Positions 36,303-49,216 of a DNA stretch of 64,000 nucleotides are shown piece after piece; position 1 is the stretch's first letter, and each line of letters begins with the position of its first letter. Source of the stretch: Lateolabrax maculatus. Lineage: Eukaryota > Chordata > Actinopteri > Acropomatiformes > Lateolabracidae. The notes beneath the pieces are model-generated. The model saw only the letters and a program-made list of their open reading frames with translations. It was not told where the DNA came from and made no database searches. Made by a program: the position numbers and the translations under genes. The DNA lies in the NCBI GenBank assembly GCA_031216445.1, contig CM062211.1:3794001-3858000 (forward strand). The letters are read 5' to 3'.

Positions 36303-39128
36303 AAGCTAGAAGAATGTTTAGGGAGAGGAGGGGGGATTACAATGGAAAACAATTCAGGGTACAAATAGACTTTTAAGGTCAGAATCTACTTCTAGCCTGA
36401 CTTAGATACCTTCTGTAATTTCACATCAGTCTAAGATAAACTGTTGAGACTAAGTCAGGTCAATTATATTTATATAGCACCAAATCAAACAGAAGTTACC
36501 TTAGGAAACTTTTCATGTGAAGTAGGTCTAGACCGTACTGTTTAGAATATTATTTACAGCGACCCAACAATTCCCGCCATGAGCAAGCACTTGGCGACAG
36601 TGGCGGGTGTTAGGGACAGAGAAATTTTGGAACCACTCTCATATTGTCGGTTTAATATGAAGCAGAAGCCAGGAGATGGTTTGCTTAGCTCAGTTTAGCA
36701 AGGAGACTGGAACCAGGAAAAAGGCTAGCTTGGTTCTGTTGAAAGGTAACAAAATCTGACATGATATATCTCATTAATTTCAGTCCAAAAACAAAAGTGT
36801 ATAAATGACAATTTGTACAGATGAGATATAACATTTTTATTAGTGAGCTTCAGAAGTACTGGTAGGCGAATTTTGTTACCTTTGAACAGAGCTAAGCTAA
36901 CTGTTTCCAGCTTTAAATTGAATGGACACATATGATAGAGCTATCGTCCTTCTCATCAAACTCTAGGCAAGAGGGATTAAACACATTTCCCAAAATGTCT
37001 AACTATTCCTTTAACTTAACCTTCAAACAGAGCCATATACAATATATACTGTATATCTGCATGTGGTGACTTTATGTGTCAACCTTATAATACCATAATG
37101 ACAGACATTAAATGAGAAGATGATAATTATTCATCATATACAGTCAGGGTCATGTGGGCATCTGCTGATCTGAAAATATGGGAAATGCCTTTCAGCAGCT
37201 AAGAGGTAAGACATTCAAACATGGGACTATTAGACATGTGAAAAGACCTCATTATTATTAATTTTTTGGAAAGGAACTTGAACAAAGAAAGGAATTGATA
37301 CAGAAGAAGATTCAGGGATGGGAAGAGTAATGTTTCGTGCCACTGGTAAAGACCATAATAACAGGAGAAACCCAATGTCTGCTCTTCTGATTTCTGCTCG
37401 TTTTTTTCTTCTTCTTCTTTCTCCTTTCTTTCAGTCTTTCCTTCTGAGCCTCTTTACTCCAACATCTATGCCATCTTTTTGATGCGCAAGCCCACCTCTG
37501 TCTTGGATCCCTCAGCCCGATAGAAAGTGCTGAAGGCCGGCATCTAGCGAGCGTCATCTCATAAGTTGCTGCTCCAGTCTGTGTTCTAACCACAAACACC
37601 AAAAACACCACAAAGTTAGAAATGAAGAAACATGCTCCAGTCTGCACTAACAAATGTGCCTTAGTGATAACATCACCAACACTGCAACGAACTTTGAACC
37701 CAAGCAACATCGCACAAATGCTGCCACTGTGTTTCCATCACTACCCATTCAAGCAGGTGTGAAAGAAGACAACATCATCATCTTGTTTCCTGCTGAGACA
37801 AAGACCAAGACCAGGTCGTTCCTTCACAACTTTTTTCAGCTCCTATCAGGTGACACTTAAGATTTTCCTGTGCTTTGGGTTTGGCGCTGCAATGTTAGTG
37901 TAATATAGAAAGGTTAAGTCAGAAATAAAGTCTCCCACCAACATTCAAACTCATTCAATTGTTTCCAGGACTTACCTGTTGGCTCCACAGCGACCTTTCA
38001 GCTGCTGAATAGTGCAATTCGTTTTATTGGCTTGAATAACAGTAAGGTTTTCATCCTGGTGGTGGTCTCATTTGTTTGCAATATTTTAATGCCTTTTAAG
38101 CCATTCTTGCTACATTGGTTAATTGATTGAGTTGAAATGTGACACACATCTAAAGCTGAATGTGATATGCAAAAAAAGCCTCTTGGACAATAAAGGCCAC
38201 CATGATGGATTCTTTGCTCATTTGCATAAGCTGAAAAACATATTTTTGACCTATCCTCCTAAATTGTAGGTCTGATTGGTACGGATTTTCTGTGGTTCAT
38301 TATTGGACCAATCTTATTTAATAAATAATAATCTAATAAAGCTTGTTGATATCTTTTTTAGTTTCTGAGATAAAAAGAAGGGGAAAGGCATGTACAGTAA
38401 GACTGAATGTAGCATTGTGTGCAACAAGTCAGCTGCAGTGTAGCAGATAAAAGTCTAGTCTACTTGCTGGGCTGATGTGGTGTGTTGGTAATTCCATCTT
38501 CCTCTGGTTCAAGGATGCTTATTATTCTTCCTTCAGGGTTTTGCCCAACCTTGGGGTCAACAAATGCCACGTGAATGGATGTAGGGAAATAGTCATCATT
38601 GTAGTAGGTGCATGTATTATTATCAAATAATTCCATTTTTGACATTTCCTGTTTCCACGTGCCTGTCTCAATAATGCCCTTTGTAGCTCAGTTTCAGTTT
38701 CAGGCTAATCACGTGTGATAGATTGGTTGGCCCACACACAGTTGGTCCTCCCATTTTTTCGAATATATAAAGATTTAGTTGGGGTTTAACAAGACTGAAT
38801 GCTTCTTCTTTGTCCTTAAAACCAATTGTCCCAGAGGAAATAATGTTTTTATGACCGATGGCAGGCTTTACAAAGCTGAGCAAAGCCACTTCAGCAAGTT
38901 CAATTCTATTTAAAGAAGATTTTTCCTTCCAAACATTTCACTTTTTTGACTGTTAATTATAGCGCCATCATCAGGTCGATTAGGATGATATTTTTTGTGA
39001 AGCTTTTGTACATCATTTCCAGTTATGGTGCTTTGTTTCGTGTCTGTAATTAGTTCTAGCTCATAGCAAATTCAGGGCAAATTGAGCAAAGGCATAAAAA
39101 GAAAGAATACAATGAATAGGCAACGCCC

Positions 39129-40129
39129 ACATGCACCAATAATAATAATCATAAAAAAAACCTTTAGTTATATAGCATCTTTAAAAACAGGGTTTGCAAG
39201 TGCTTTGACAGAAAGAGCAAAATCAGGATACTCAGAAGGCCATTAAACAAGTTAAGATTGGGTTAAAACAGGCAAAAAACATAAAAAATTGTGGAGAGAA
39301 GACAAAAGGGTGAAGGATAAAAAGGAAATAACTAAATAAAATAAAAAAATTTAAATAAAAAGAACAAAAGCAATAAAAATACAGTTTTAAAGCAAAGATT
39401 TAAAAGAAGTGGTTTATTCTGCAAGCCTCATCTCCTCAGGTAGGTCGTTCCAGAGCCGAGGGAAATAGCACGGTCACCATTAGATTTAAGCTTTGACTTT
39501 GGAACGGCCAGAAAGGCCCCACCTGAGGATCTAAGGCTGCATGCTGGCTCATATGGGGTCAACATTTCTGTTAAGAAGCTTGGTGCCAGACCCAGACGTG
39601 ATGAACAGGGAGCCCGTAGAGAGAAACCAGGACTGGGGTGATGTGATGTCGTCTGTTAAAACCAGTAAGAAGCCGAGCTGCTGCATTCTGAAGTAGTTGG
39701 AGGCGAGAGAGTGACTTTTGGTTTATGCCGGAAAGGAGGGAGTTACAGAAGTCGAGTCTAAAGAAAATGAGTGTGTAAATAACAGCAGCTTTTGGGCTCA
39801 GTAGGTCTCAGGGTAAGGTAAATCTGTGTGTCTTATGCATAGCAATGAAAGGAGACGTTATAATGTTGTAAGATTTGGCCATGTTGAAGCATGTAGATAG
39901 AAAATAAATTGTACCTAAAATTGTACCCTAAATTCAGAACAGAAGGATCAAGGCTAGGTTTCATTAAAAGAGGCTGGACCACAGCATGTTTTAAAATAGA
40001 TAGAAAAATGCCTTTTTCTAAGGAGCTATTAATAATCAATAAAATATTGTGCCCAACTGTGTCAATAACCTCTTTAAGATATTTAGTTGGAACAATATCA
40101 AGGCTGCACGTGGTTGATTTCGGATGGGA
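39129..40129 (-). mobile_element. Truncated L2/CR1-like LINE fragment (unit 3)
   Basis: Same sequence as 865-1865, in the identical part of the third copy. Confidence 0.65.
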
Positions 40130-40563
40130 AAGGAAAAAAAAAACGAACTGAAATTTAAAAAACTAAACTAGAAAAACAAGACTTTAGATAAAAAACTAAC
40201 TGAAACGATATTGTGTACTAACTCAGATAAAAATATACAAGAAATGTCTTTAGATTTTTAGTTTTTTAGTTTTTAGTCTTTGTCAATTTGGTCAAATGTC
40301 TCAACAAAACAAGCATGAGGAGGCATTGGTGCATGTTTATTGAGACATGACTGAGTGAAATGCCTTCACAAAGTGTTTTGTTTGAATTGTAATACCTATT
40401 CTGAACTCCTTTAATCTTGCCGGATATATACCCCTCATATTATAATAAAAAAACCTAAATAATACTGAAACTAATACAGAGTAGACTAAAACTAAACTTA
40501 ATAATAATAAATTAAATTAAACAGTAAAAACTAAACTGAAACAAGCAACACCACTCTGGATAC

Positions 40564-40926
40564 TGTTGTGGAAAAATCCAGGTTAGAGGTTTGCTGTAGT
40601 GTTGTGAGTTTATTCAAGCATGCCGGCACCCTGGTGCACTGACGGACTCAGAGCGGATCTGAGTCGGGGAGTGGACCCAGAGTCAAGACAGAGATACAGT
40701 TTTATACAGAAAGAACAAAGCAGTGACGTAAGAACAACAGGAAACAAAAGGTAGGAAGAGTACATTTGCTATCAGACTTGCAGGGGACACCTAGATGACA
40801 AGATCAAACGGTTAATTAGCAGAGGGGAAGGAACTCCAGACTTAATCAATTCAGCAAGTCTGCAGGGGGGGCCCCAATGTGTATTCTCTATCAGTCTGAA
40901 GGGGGCTCAATGTTTATTCTTCTTCA
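40564..40926 (-). mobile_element. Solo LTR, 363 bp (unit 3)
   Basis: Same sequence as 2300-2662, with the same ATAC flanks. Confidence 0.75.
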
Positions 40927-42998
40927 ATACTAAGTGAAACTAAACTAAATTAAAAATATTAGTAAAAAAATGGAATAAAATAAGAACTATTGAAAAATAC
41001 AAAACTATAATTAAAGCAAGTAGCAATGATCGGGCCCTCGCACCCGTGTGCACGTTGGGGTGTGTCGCGGCTGTATCCTTGTGACTGGTCACCGATGCCA
41101 TATATCACGTGTAGAGCACACCATGAAAATTTCATGTAAATCGGATAAAGATTGTGACACAAGGCTTACTTCCTACTGCCAGTAGGTGGCGCAATGACTA
41201 TGACAACTAATTACTATTGTAGATGTGTTCAGGCCAGGTCTATAAATCAAGTATGTGAAATTTGAGGAAGATTGGAAAGTGTACAGTGATTTTGCCACAA
41301 CTTCCTCTTTCATAGCGAGCAATGCGTCACCATGAAAGAGGACGCTCACAATCTTCAATATTTTGCATCATCAAGGTCTTAAGTCTTTGCAGACCAAATC
41401 TGAGGTGGATCTGTTTAACCTGCTAGGAGTAGTCAGTAAAGTATAGGGGCTGTAATGTCCTGCTGCCAGTAGGTGATACTTAGCCTGGGAACCAGACAAA
41501 TCTGTGAGCTCTGTGGGCTTACTCAGTAATGTCTTTTATACAGCTATATCTGGCTTAAGTTTGCCTCCATCTTTTGCTCAAAGACTTCATAGCTATTTTG
41601 ACAATGATGTTCTGACATTGCATCTGCACTGAGAAGCTTTAATTGACATGTATTAAAAGGATGATAAAGTACAGAGGTAAACAGGCACCCACTGAGGATA
41701 ACGGTTTGCTAGTTAATTATAAGATCAGCTAATGGTCTAATGTTAAGGTCCCTAAACTCTTCATTTGAAGCCCTTTGGGTCGAGCAGGGCTCATTTAACT
41801 GTTTTCTCCAGACAGTATTTCAGCTAACAAGGTTGTGTTCCGAGATTTTGTCTACAAAATTGTGGGCTGTTCTTTCAGCAAGGTTAAAGGGATAGTTTGG
41901 ATTTTTTGAAGTGGGGTTATATGAAGTTCTTATTCATAATCAGTGCGTTATTTACTGTAGTTTACGGCCTAACAGGCCTGACCCCCACCCGCTTGTACAA
42001 CTAGGCCCATCCTGAATGACTGGGAGGACATACATTTTCTTATGGGGTGGGTGTGTGTGTGTGTGTGTGTGTTTGTGAGAGGGGAGCGAGCGGTTGAGTG
42101 TGTAAAGCGTGAGTGTGGTTCATTTCACATTTTTTTAGTCTATAGTGAGCCTGGTTTTCTCGTCTTGTTTATGAGCTATTTTATTAAGAACAGCAAAAGT
42201 CAACGAAAAAAATAAGTCAATGTGTCAATAAGAATTGTAAATAAAGTTGAGTTGAGACTTGAAATAGAACTGCAAAATCCTGCCTGACTTGACTTTCTGT
42301 ATATTGCCCTTAGGTTATGAACTGAGTGTCTGCTGCTCACTCTCTTGTTAAGTCAATCTAGCTCACCCAGCAGTCGATCACCTTAAACAAATAATCCAGC
42401 CAGATGTCAGTGTTTCCACAGCAAAAGATAAACACAATAGATAGGATGTTTGTATTAAATACAAACTGTCCTGGGTAAATAATATATCTCGGCATTGAAA
42501 ATGTTTCAGAAAAAAATTTAGTGTCATAATCAACCAAACACACTGATCGCCTTCCACAGCAATGTTACCATGGCACTTTAGCCTGAGGTATGTCCAGCCA
42601 TGCCTGGAAACTGGCACCATGTTTTTCCAAAGCACCTTTCAAGAACCTCTAAACACAGACTATTTTATTACAAAGAAAAGAATGTTATCAATTAACCCCA
42701 TCTCTGAAAGACAACTGAACATGCATTATTAACTTTAATTTACCTAGTTCAACATAATCTATGCTCTGGCGACGCTAGTGACATTAACTATCTGGAACAC
42801 AAACGCCTTGATAATCTAAATAATTTCAATCATATTAAAATGTTTACCTTTGCTAAACTCGTTCAAAACACAACCATCCCGGGGCGCATGGGAGTCAAAT
42901 GCAATGCACTGATTGGTCCATCCAAGATGCAAATGTTAATGTTTGAATTCAAGCGACCTTTTCTATCAACAACATGTTCCTTCTGGTCTTTCAGATTC

Positions 42999-43181
42999 AC
43001 CCATTTAAATACTCACCAATCCATACGCAAACATTATCTAACAGCAGTGATCCTCTGTCCTCCTTAGTGACGTGGTGAACCTGTTGTACTGCTTTCTCCT
43101 CTGGCAGCCCAGCCCTGTGCCTGCACCTTCAAAATGTTTCCAGAGACAGATTATGTTCTCTCCAAGTGAATCTCTGTGGAG
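42999..43181 (+). promoter_or_regulatory. Candidate promoter / 5' non-coding exon upstream of the beta gene
   Basis: The sequence matches the alpha copies although the beta coding exons have diverged. If it is a real leader exon, the intron to the beta start codon would be about 13.2 kb and would contain the antisense ERV. Confidence 0.28.
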
Positions 43182-44064
43182 GTAAGACAAATTCTATGCT
43201 TAAATTCATAGTTTTAGTTTAATTTTGTGGTGTTTTGTGATCCAGTGTGGGATGGGTTAAATGTTTGGGATGACACAGAAGTAAAGACTAACTATTGTAA
43301 TATAATACTTTGAAAAGGTCCACTCCACATAATGAACAGTACTTTACTTAAAGTAGATTTTGCTGCTAATACTTACTGCTTTTATTACTCAGAAAATGTA
43401 TAATTCCCTCAAATTTCCTTTTATTTATTCAAAGTCAAGTTGAACTAAACTGTTATCGCTTGTTTCTTCCTTGTTTTTAATTTCTAACACATATTTGTAT
43501 TTTCATTCATTTTATATAGATATATAATATTTTTAAATAGCTGTATTTTTTTCCCCCTCTGTGAAGCACCTTGGGCTGCATTTCTTGAATGAAAGGTGCT
43601 GTATAAATAAAGTTGAGTTTAGTTCTGTTGAACTTCATAAAGAACAAGAACAACCTGTAACTCATAGTCAGAGTCAGTCATCGGATAAAATTAAACTAGA
43701 CAAACTCAACCGTTTTATGTCTTTGCATTATCACACGCCGTGGCCTCGGTGTACATTACTTATGTGGCGACACGAGGCGTGCGAATGCAAGTTAATTTAA
43801 AAAATAATTTAACTAACACCAAAAATTAAGAAAAACCGACAATGCCACCTGGGGAATTTCACCCCTGGAAATAATTTAGTAGAGCACCAGGCACACAAGT
43901 ATACTCTTTTTGAGGCAAGAGACACAGTTCACCAAAACTTAGAAAAAAATACAATTTTATTTTAAATCATTTTTAAAATTTCATTCATCCCAAAAAGAAA
44001 AGGAAAATCAATTAAGGGAGCTGGAGCTGAATGGATGGACAAAGCTAGGTGCAAAGGGGGGGGG

Positions 44065-45595
44065 AACCCACCACCAGCACCGCCACCACCAGTCTCCAGT
44101 AACTAAAAAAGAAAGAAACAAATTATAATGCAAAATTATAATAAGCTAAACACCCATTCAACACACAGACACACCGGGACCAAGCCCTGGTTAAAAACAC
44201 AGGCAGCGTGGAGAAAACAATGTTTCCGAGGGAGGTAAAGCTTCAGCAGAGTCAATGCAGCAGAGACAAAACATCGGAGGCGAAGTTTTGTCCGGAGACA
44301 AAACATCGGAGGCGAAGTTTTGTCCGGAGACAAAACATCGGAGGCGAAGTTTTGTCCGGAGACAAAACATCAGCGACCCCAATCAGCTGGTCACAGCAAC
44401 TCCTAATTGCAGGAAAAAAATGCCGTTAACATTATTCTAAAATACTGTGGTTGCTTGTGTATACTAAAACACACATACCTGTTTCACGACACACACACAC
44501 GCACACGCACAGGAGGAGGGAGGAAGAGAGGACACTGGCTGTAGCTGGCGTTTACCTGCGACCACACTAGTGTTAGCCACCAGACAGCATCAACAACGCC
44601 AAGAAAGAGGGACACTTACCAAACAAATACACAGCTGCACATAAGGGAGCATGGAGCAGCACGCATACAGTTGCCCTACAACCACACAAAATGCTGTGAG
44701 ACACAGAAAAACCCAAGCGTCCAAATGTGCTGAAGCAGCGGACAGCCATACCTGTTGAGCCAACCAACCTTGGCCCAAAAATGACGCACCAATCACAGAG
44801 GCGCAAGAGGAGGAACCAGCAGAGGAGGATGGCCTTTATACTGGCCCACCTAATGACAGCCACCTGGCGCTAATTACGAGCCAGGGCAGTAATTAACAGA
44901 TGCCACCTCTGTGCTGCTACATTCACATAACCGCAACTGTTGATTAAATGTTTATATTCAATGTATATGTTGTTCTTTTACTTTACTTGTTGAGACATTT
45001 CACTTTAACCATAAATTTCAACCTCATGGTGGCGTTAGAGGGAAAGTCAGGGGTTAGGGTTAGGGATTCACTAAAGTCCTTATGATTCATCGTCTGGGAA
45101 CCATGAATGTCAGGACAATGCCAAATTGCATGCCAGGTCATCGAGTAGATGTTGAGATATTTAACTGGATAAGTAAAAAAAACTTTTAAAAAGTCAGGGG
45201 ATCACTGACGTCATGAGACTTCATCCTCTGAGCACCAGACCACGTTTCATGGCAGTCCATCCAATAGTTGTTGAGACATTTCAGTCTGGACCAAAGTGGT
45301 GGGCCCACGCTGCTAGTTTGGCTGACAAAGTAAAGAGAATTTTGTGAGGAGAACCAGAAATCATTAAAAGCTCAGTTGTGATCATTACATCGCTGCATTT
45401 GCAGAAATACATTCAAACAATAGTGGAAACCTGTAATTAACAGGAGGACACGAGCATCTCTGATCTGTGGAATGAGAGTGAAAACAAATATTAGTGCAAC
45501 TTGTTAAGGGGAACTTTGCAGTGTGTAGTGTCAGATTGCAAAAGACTACAGTGTCCAAATGTATTCAGATATTTACATTATGTTGCAAAGGGAAC
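44065..45595. repeat. Diverged paralogous segment (beta), homologous to 24934-26690
   Basis: The segment aligns to the alpha unit but with scattered substitutions and indels. The minisatellite has 3 units instead of 9, the AC run is much shorter, an extra nine-base stretch lies near 44450, and a short deletion lies near 45175. Homology stops at 45595 and resumes near 56270. This marks the start of the older beta duplicate. Confidence 0.85.
44266..44361. repeat. 32-bp minisatellite, 3 units (beta)
   Basis: Three units of the GCGAAG type, beginning ACAAAACATCGG and followed by a partial unit. The flanks match alpha, so this is the same locus with a different copy number. Confidence 0.93.
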
Positions 45596-45720
45596 GATTG
45601 ATTGACAATGATTCTGGATCTGTACACTTAATTTGGAGATAACTATCACTCACGGAGAAATACAAACATTTTCACAGTAAAGCCATTAGGCCAGTTCTAT
45701 TTTACCCTTTGAACCGTATA

Positions 45721-45724
45721 CATT
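45721..45724. repeat. ERV target-site duplication, left (CATT)
   Basis: CATT directly precedes the LTR and is repeated right after the other LTR. Confidence 0.85.
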
Positions 45725-46183
45725 TGTTGTATCTTCTGTAGCGATGATGTGATGATGATGAAGAAATCTCCGCTGACACCGACTTAATTGTATAAAAAGG
45801 TTTATTACAAAAAGTACAGCATCAAAACAAGCACCAAAGATTGCCTGTGAGAAGATCCGAAGCCAATGTGAATCTCTCCCGTTTTCCACTCGAACTACAC
45901 CTTTTAAAGCCTCATGGTATAGCTAATGTGTGGTAACAAGATAGGCTCAGAGCCAACCTCATAACCATATATGGCTATTTTTACAAAAAGGGAAGGTGTG
46001 AACATATAGTTCATGTTAAAACTGATCTCCTCTCTTTGGAACTTTAGAAAAACAACCCCCAAGGGGCACCCATCTATGAAAGTAGCCAGACCTTTGACAT
46101 AGGCTTATCTAAACATTGGATCCACACAAGTATCTAAACATTGGATCCACATGGGAGAGACATCTCTCAGCTCAGACACCTCA
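45725..46183 (-). repeat. ERV 3' LTR (459 bp)
   Basis: On the minus strand it begins TGAGGTGTCTGAG and ends ATACAACA. A TATA-like 'ctttaaaagg' (about 45900-45909) and AATAAA (complement of tttatt near 45802) fall in U3-R order. It contains a tandem 'tatctaaacattggatccac' pair near 46106-46152. Differs from 54622-55080 at three bases. Confidence 0.93.
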
Positions 46184-46185
46184 TA

Positions 46186-46197
46186 TTTCCCCCCTTC
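46186..46197 (-). promoter_or_regulatory. ERV polypurine tract
   Basis: The minus strand reads AAGGGGGGAAA just upstream of the 3' LTR start, the expected plus-strand primer site. Confidence 0.75.
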
Positions 46198-47136
46198 GAG
46201 ACTACACAGAGTCTCGAAAAACAAAAGAATAAAACATGCATAAATATAATCGTGATAGAAATAACAATTCCCCCTACATCTGCTTTCTAGAGCATTACTT
46301 TTACCATTCTACAACTTTATGGAGTGTGAGAGCGAACAACCTATCCGGCAGCCATCTTCCCTAAAATATCCATCAAACAATCTAGACAGGAAAATTCTCT
46401 CACGGTCCCTCTGCCTTGGGCAACCACACATTGCACTCCAAACCAATTAAAAAGAGGAATTTTAATAATTTGTATAGGGATATAACTTAAGCAAATACAT
46501 GTGAAAACCTCAGAAATAAAATCAAAACAATGTCCAAATTCAGGCCAGTCGCCCCGTCGCACCTTCCAATGGACCTTTCCCTTCCTAGACCCAATTTCCC
46601 TAAGCGTTAAGGAAAAAAAGAAAACATCTGAGGTCTCAATATACTCACTCAATATCAGAAAACATCTTTCTCCAAACAATTGGTAAGAAAAGAAAATATT
46701 ATGAAAGTTTAATATCATTCATGCAATATCATATAAAAAACATAAAAATATATATCACACTGCAACTCCTCAGCAGCGTCGACTCTCAACGTAGTGTCGA
46801 TGACGTATTGAATCTGAACATTTTGTCAGTGTCCTTGTTCAGAATCCTTCAGTCCATTGTGATTGTCCATTTTTGAGTGTCTGAATCCCTTTAGCATATC
46901 TTTCCCCCAATGTCCTTCTGGAAGGAAAGAAAAAACAACCAGTATCTTTTGCAAAACAACAAATGTAAATCAAACATCACATACAGAAGTGAATGTGAAT
47001 AGTCACAGCATCATATCATTCCTTTTTATGATTCACATTTTCCCATTTCCCCCCTTTAATCATATCGTCCAGTATAACTACCAGATACCAACACAATAAT
47101 AGAAATAGATGTTAAAATTATATCAAGAGTAAACAT
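46198..47136 (-). other. ERV 3' internal region, no recognisable env
   Basis: Only about 940 bp separates integrase from the polypurine tract, too short for an envelope gene. A 125-codon minus frame (46341-46718) shows a hydrophobic patch but no furin site, fusion peptide or CX6CC motif that I can identify. Likely env deletion or an env-less element. Confidence 0.55.
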
Positions 47137-47604
47137 TCAATATGGTTTGAGCGACACACCATTAATGCCAATGGAAGTGCTGCCACCCAATTTAAGCCTA
47201 TGTGCTGACAAATTTTCACAATGCGATTTTTCAAAATACCATTCATTTTCTGACAAATCCCTTGACTTTGTGGATGATAAACAGCACCAACGTTGTTTAA
47301 TTCCCAGTTTTTGCAAAATCAATTTCACAGTCTTATCAACAAATTCTTTTCCATTGTCCGAGGATATCCGATCCGGAAGTCCCCACCTGCTTATGACTTC
47401 TTTACACAAGAACTTGGCAACTGACTGAGCATCCTTTCGCTTAGTTGGACAAGCTTCAAACCATCGCGAATATCTGTCCACAACGACTAACATATACCTA
47501 TTTCCATCAACTGGTTTTATCATATCAACATAGTCAACAACTAGCTCACGCATTGGACCTCTCGGAGTTGGAATGTAACCAGGAGGAACCATCACTCCGA
47601 ACAT
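47137..47604 (-). pseudogene. pol: ERV integrase core, frameshifted, catalytic Glu lost
   Basis: It has the first Asp in VVDYVDM and the second in SSDNGKEF of the D,D-35-E core. A frameshift follows near 47300. In the other frame the segment YHPQSQG is followed by ICQKMN, where the catalytic Glu would be expected, so that residue is Gln. Dead integrase. Confidence 0.82.
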
Positions 47605-47947
47605 TGTTTTTCAGACAGATAGTGCATCTGCCTATGACATAGTCAATCTGCTCAAACAAACATGGTGCCCAAAATCCATACTCCTTTGTGATCTTTCTTC
47701 TAACTTCCCCCCTTGCAACATGAGCTAACCCATGTGCTTCTTGAATCATCAGACCCAACAGGTCTGGGGGCGCTATTATCAGCCCCTCATGATTTCTCCA
47801 AAGTCCAGTAAAATCTTGTGTGGCACCACGCTCTTGCCACAACTGTTTATCCATTGCAGATGCAGCTTCCTGCATCAGAATCACATCCCTTAGTGTGATT
47901 TTGTCTTCAAAATTCACTTCATGAGTAACCAGAAGTACTTTGCCCAA
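47546..47947 (-). pseudogene. pol: ERV integrase N-terminal (HHCC) part
   Basis: A 133-codon minus frame with a zinc-binding H-x3-H ... C-x2-C pattern (AHGLAH and GRCTIC), typical of retroviral integrase N-terminus. It runs out of frame before the core, which continues in the overlapping frame 47137-47604. Confidence 0.8.
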
Positions 47948-47959
47948 TTTGTCTGCACC

Positions 47960-48283
47960 CGTGACTGTTTTTGCAGCTTCTTCTGAGAGGCCTTATGCCC
48001 CTTTTCAGCCAGTATTTGTAACAATTTAATTGAGTCCTGATGACATGTTTACTCATTTGGTGAACAAATAATAATGTCATCCATATATTGAACAACAGTG
48101 CTTTTTAGCATCTTATCTATCCCTGTCAAATCCTCAATACTTTATTAAAAATGTGTGGACTATGTTTGAACCCTTCTCTGGGTGGCAATCTCTTATACTC
48201 ATAAAACTGTCCCTTGTACGTGAACCCAAACAGACCCTGACTTTCAGTACAAAGTGGAACACTGAAAAATGCACCACATAAAT
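47960..48283 (-). pseudogene. pol: ERV RT palm remnant with YMDD, frameshifted, then deleted
   Basis: In shifted frames the minus strand shows LDLCGAFFSVP (first catalytic Asp, about 48240-48280) and QYMDDIII (YMDD at 48076-48087), with stops and a frame change between. Shortly after YMDD the sequence passes directly into the segment before integrase, so the RT thumb, connection and RNase H are missing. Confidence 0.75.
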
Positions 48284-49216
48284 CTAACACCATAAAATGC
48301 GTCGCTTCTGGCGGAATGTGTGCGGATCTGGCACCTCTGCTGGAAAATCGGCCACCACTTCGTTCACCGCTCTCAAGTCATGTACCATGCGGTAAGAATC
48401 ATCCGGTTTCTTCAGAGGCAACAAAGGCGTATTACTTTGAGGATTCTGTATTATCTTAAGAACATCAGCTCTCAAAAGTCCTTCAATTTGCAACTCAATT
48501 CCTTGACTTGCTTCTTCCTTCAATGGATACTGGTTTTTCCACGGAGGTCTGACTCCTGGTCGGAGTTCAACTTTCACTGGTTGGGCTGACTTCACCAGTC
48601 CAATATCCGTACTATGCTGAGCCCACAAACATTCTGGAACTTGTCGCAGCATCTCTTCTTTCATAGAGTCTGAATCCATTTTAGCACTACAAATTGATTC
48701 CTGTGTCATCCGCACAACTTGTGGCTGTCCCCATCCTTGAGCAGAAATCATAATTTTGATAAATCGTTGATCTTCACTCCTCCAAATGGCAAGATTATCT
48801 TTCACCGGTACAAAAACAACTTCCTCTGCTTCCGCCATCATTTCTCCTAAGTGATTTTGCTCATATTCTTCCGACACCAACAAAGTCACATGTGGCACAC
48901 TCTTCTTGATATCAAATTCTCCATTTAAATAGTCATCTCTGTCTATCTTCATGGCTTTCTCTTCTTCTCTCTTCTTTACCCTTTCTTCTTCCTCTACTTT
49001 CCTCTTTGCTTTTTCCTCTTCCTTCTTCTTTATCTTTTCCTCCTTTTCTTTTTCCTTTGCAACCCTCTTGTCAGTGTTTTCCTCCTCTTTAGTCTCCTTC
49101 TTTCCGGCTTCTGCCCCCTTGTCTTTAACTTCAACAGTCTCCTTCTTTTCTTCTTCTTCCTTTTGCTCCTCTTTCCTTTTTTTTTTTTTCCTCGTCGTTT
49201 TTCCCTGTCTCCTCAT
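48284..49216 (-). pseudogene. pol: ERV Pol fragment: Lys/Glu-rich block, second H-x-T-L motif, RT N-terminus
   Basis: A 310-codon open frame. The first third is Lys/Glu low complexity; then comes the HVTL region, then the reverse-transcriptase fingers with an RPGVRPPWKNQYPL-like entry and NTPLLPLKKP...HDLRAVNE, typical of gamma/epsilon-like RT. The frame breaks near 48290. Not functional alone. Confidence 0.82.

Larger units (their letters stand above)
19133..38264. repeat. Tandem segmental duplication unit, copy 2 (19,132 bp)
   Basis: Same length and, as far as I compared, the same sequence as 1-19132. It carries the second complete NXPE-like gene (26979-36302) and every repeat of copy 1 shifted by 19,132 bp. 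Confidence 0.95.
38265..44056. repeat. Third, partial copy of the tandem unit (identical part)
   Basis: The first ~5.79 kb matches units 1 and 2 with no length change up to a poly-G run (9 G here at 44056-44064, 10 G at 24924-24933 and 5792-5801). Beyond that run the sequence is a diverged paralogue. It carries the same truncated LINE, solo LTR and transposon-like repeats but no coding exon, and is the far-upstream DNA of the beta NXPE gene. Confidence 0.93.

Noticed and set aside
46341..46718. Possible env remnant
   Set aside because: A hydrophobic patch only; no cleavage site, fusion peptide or CX6CC pattern seen, and too short for an envelope.
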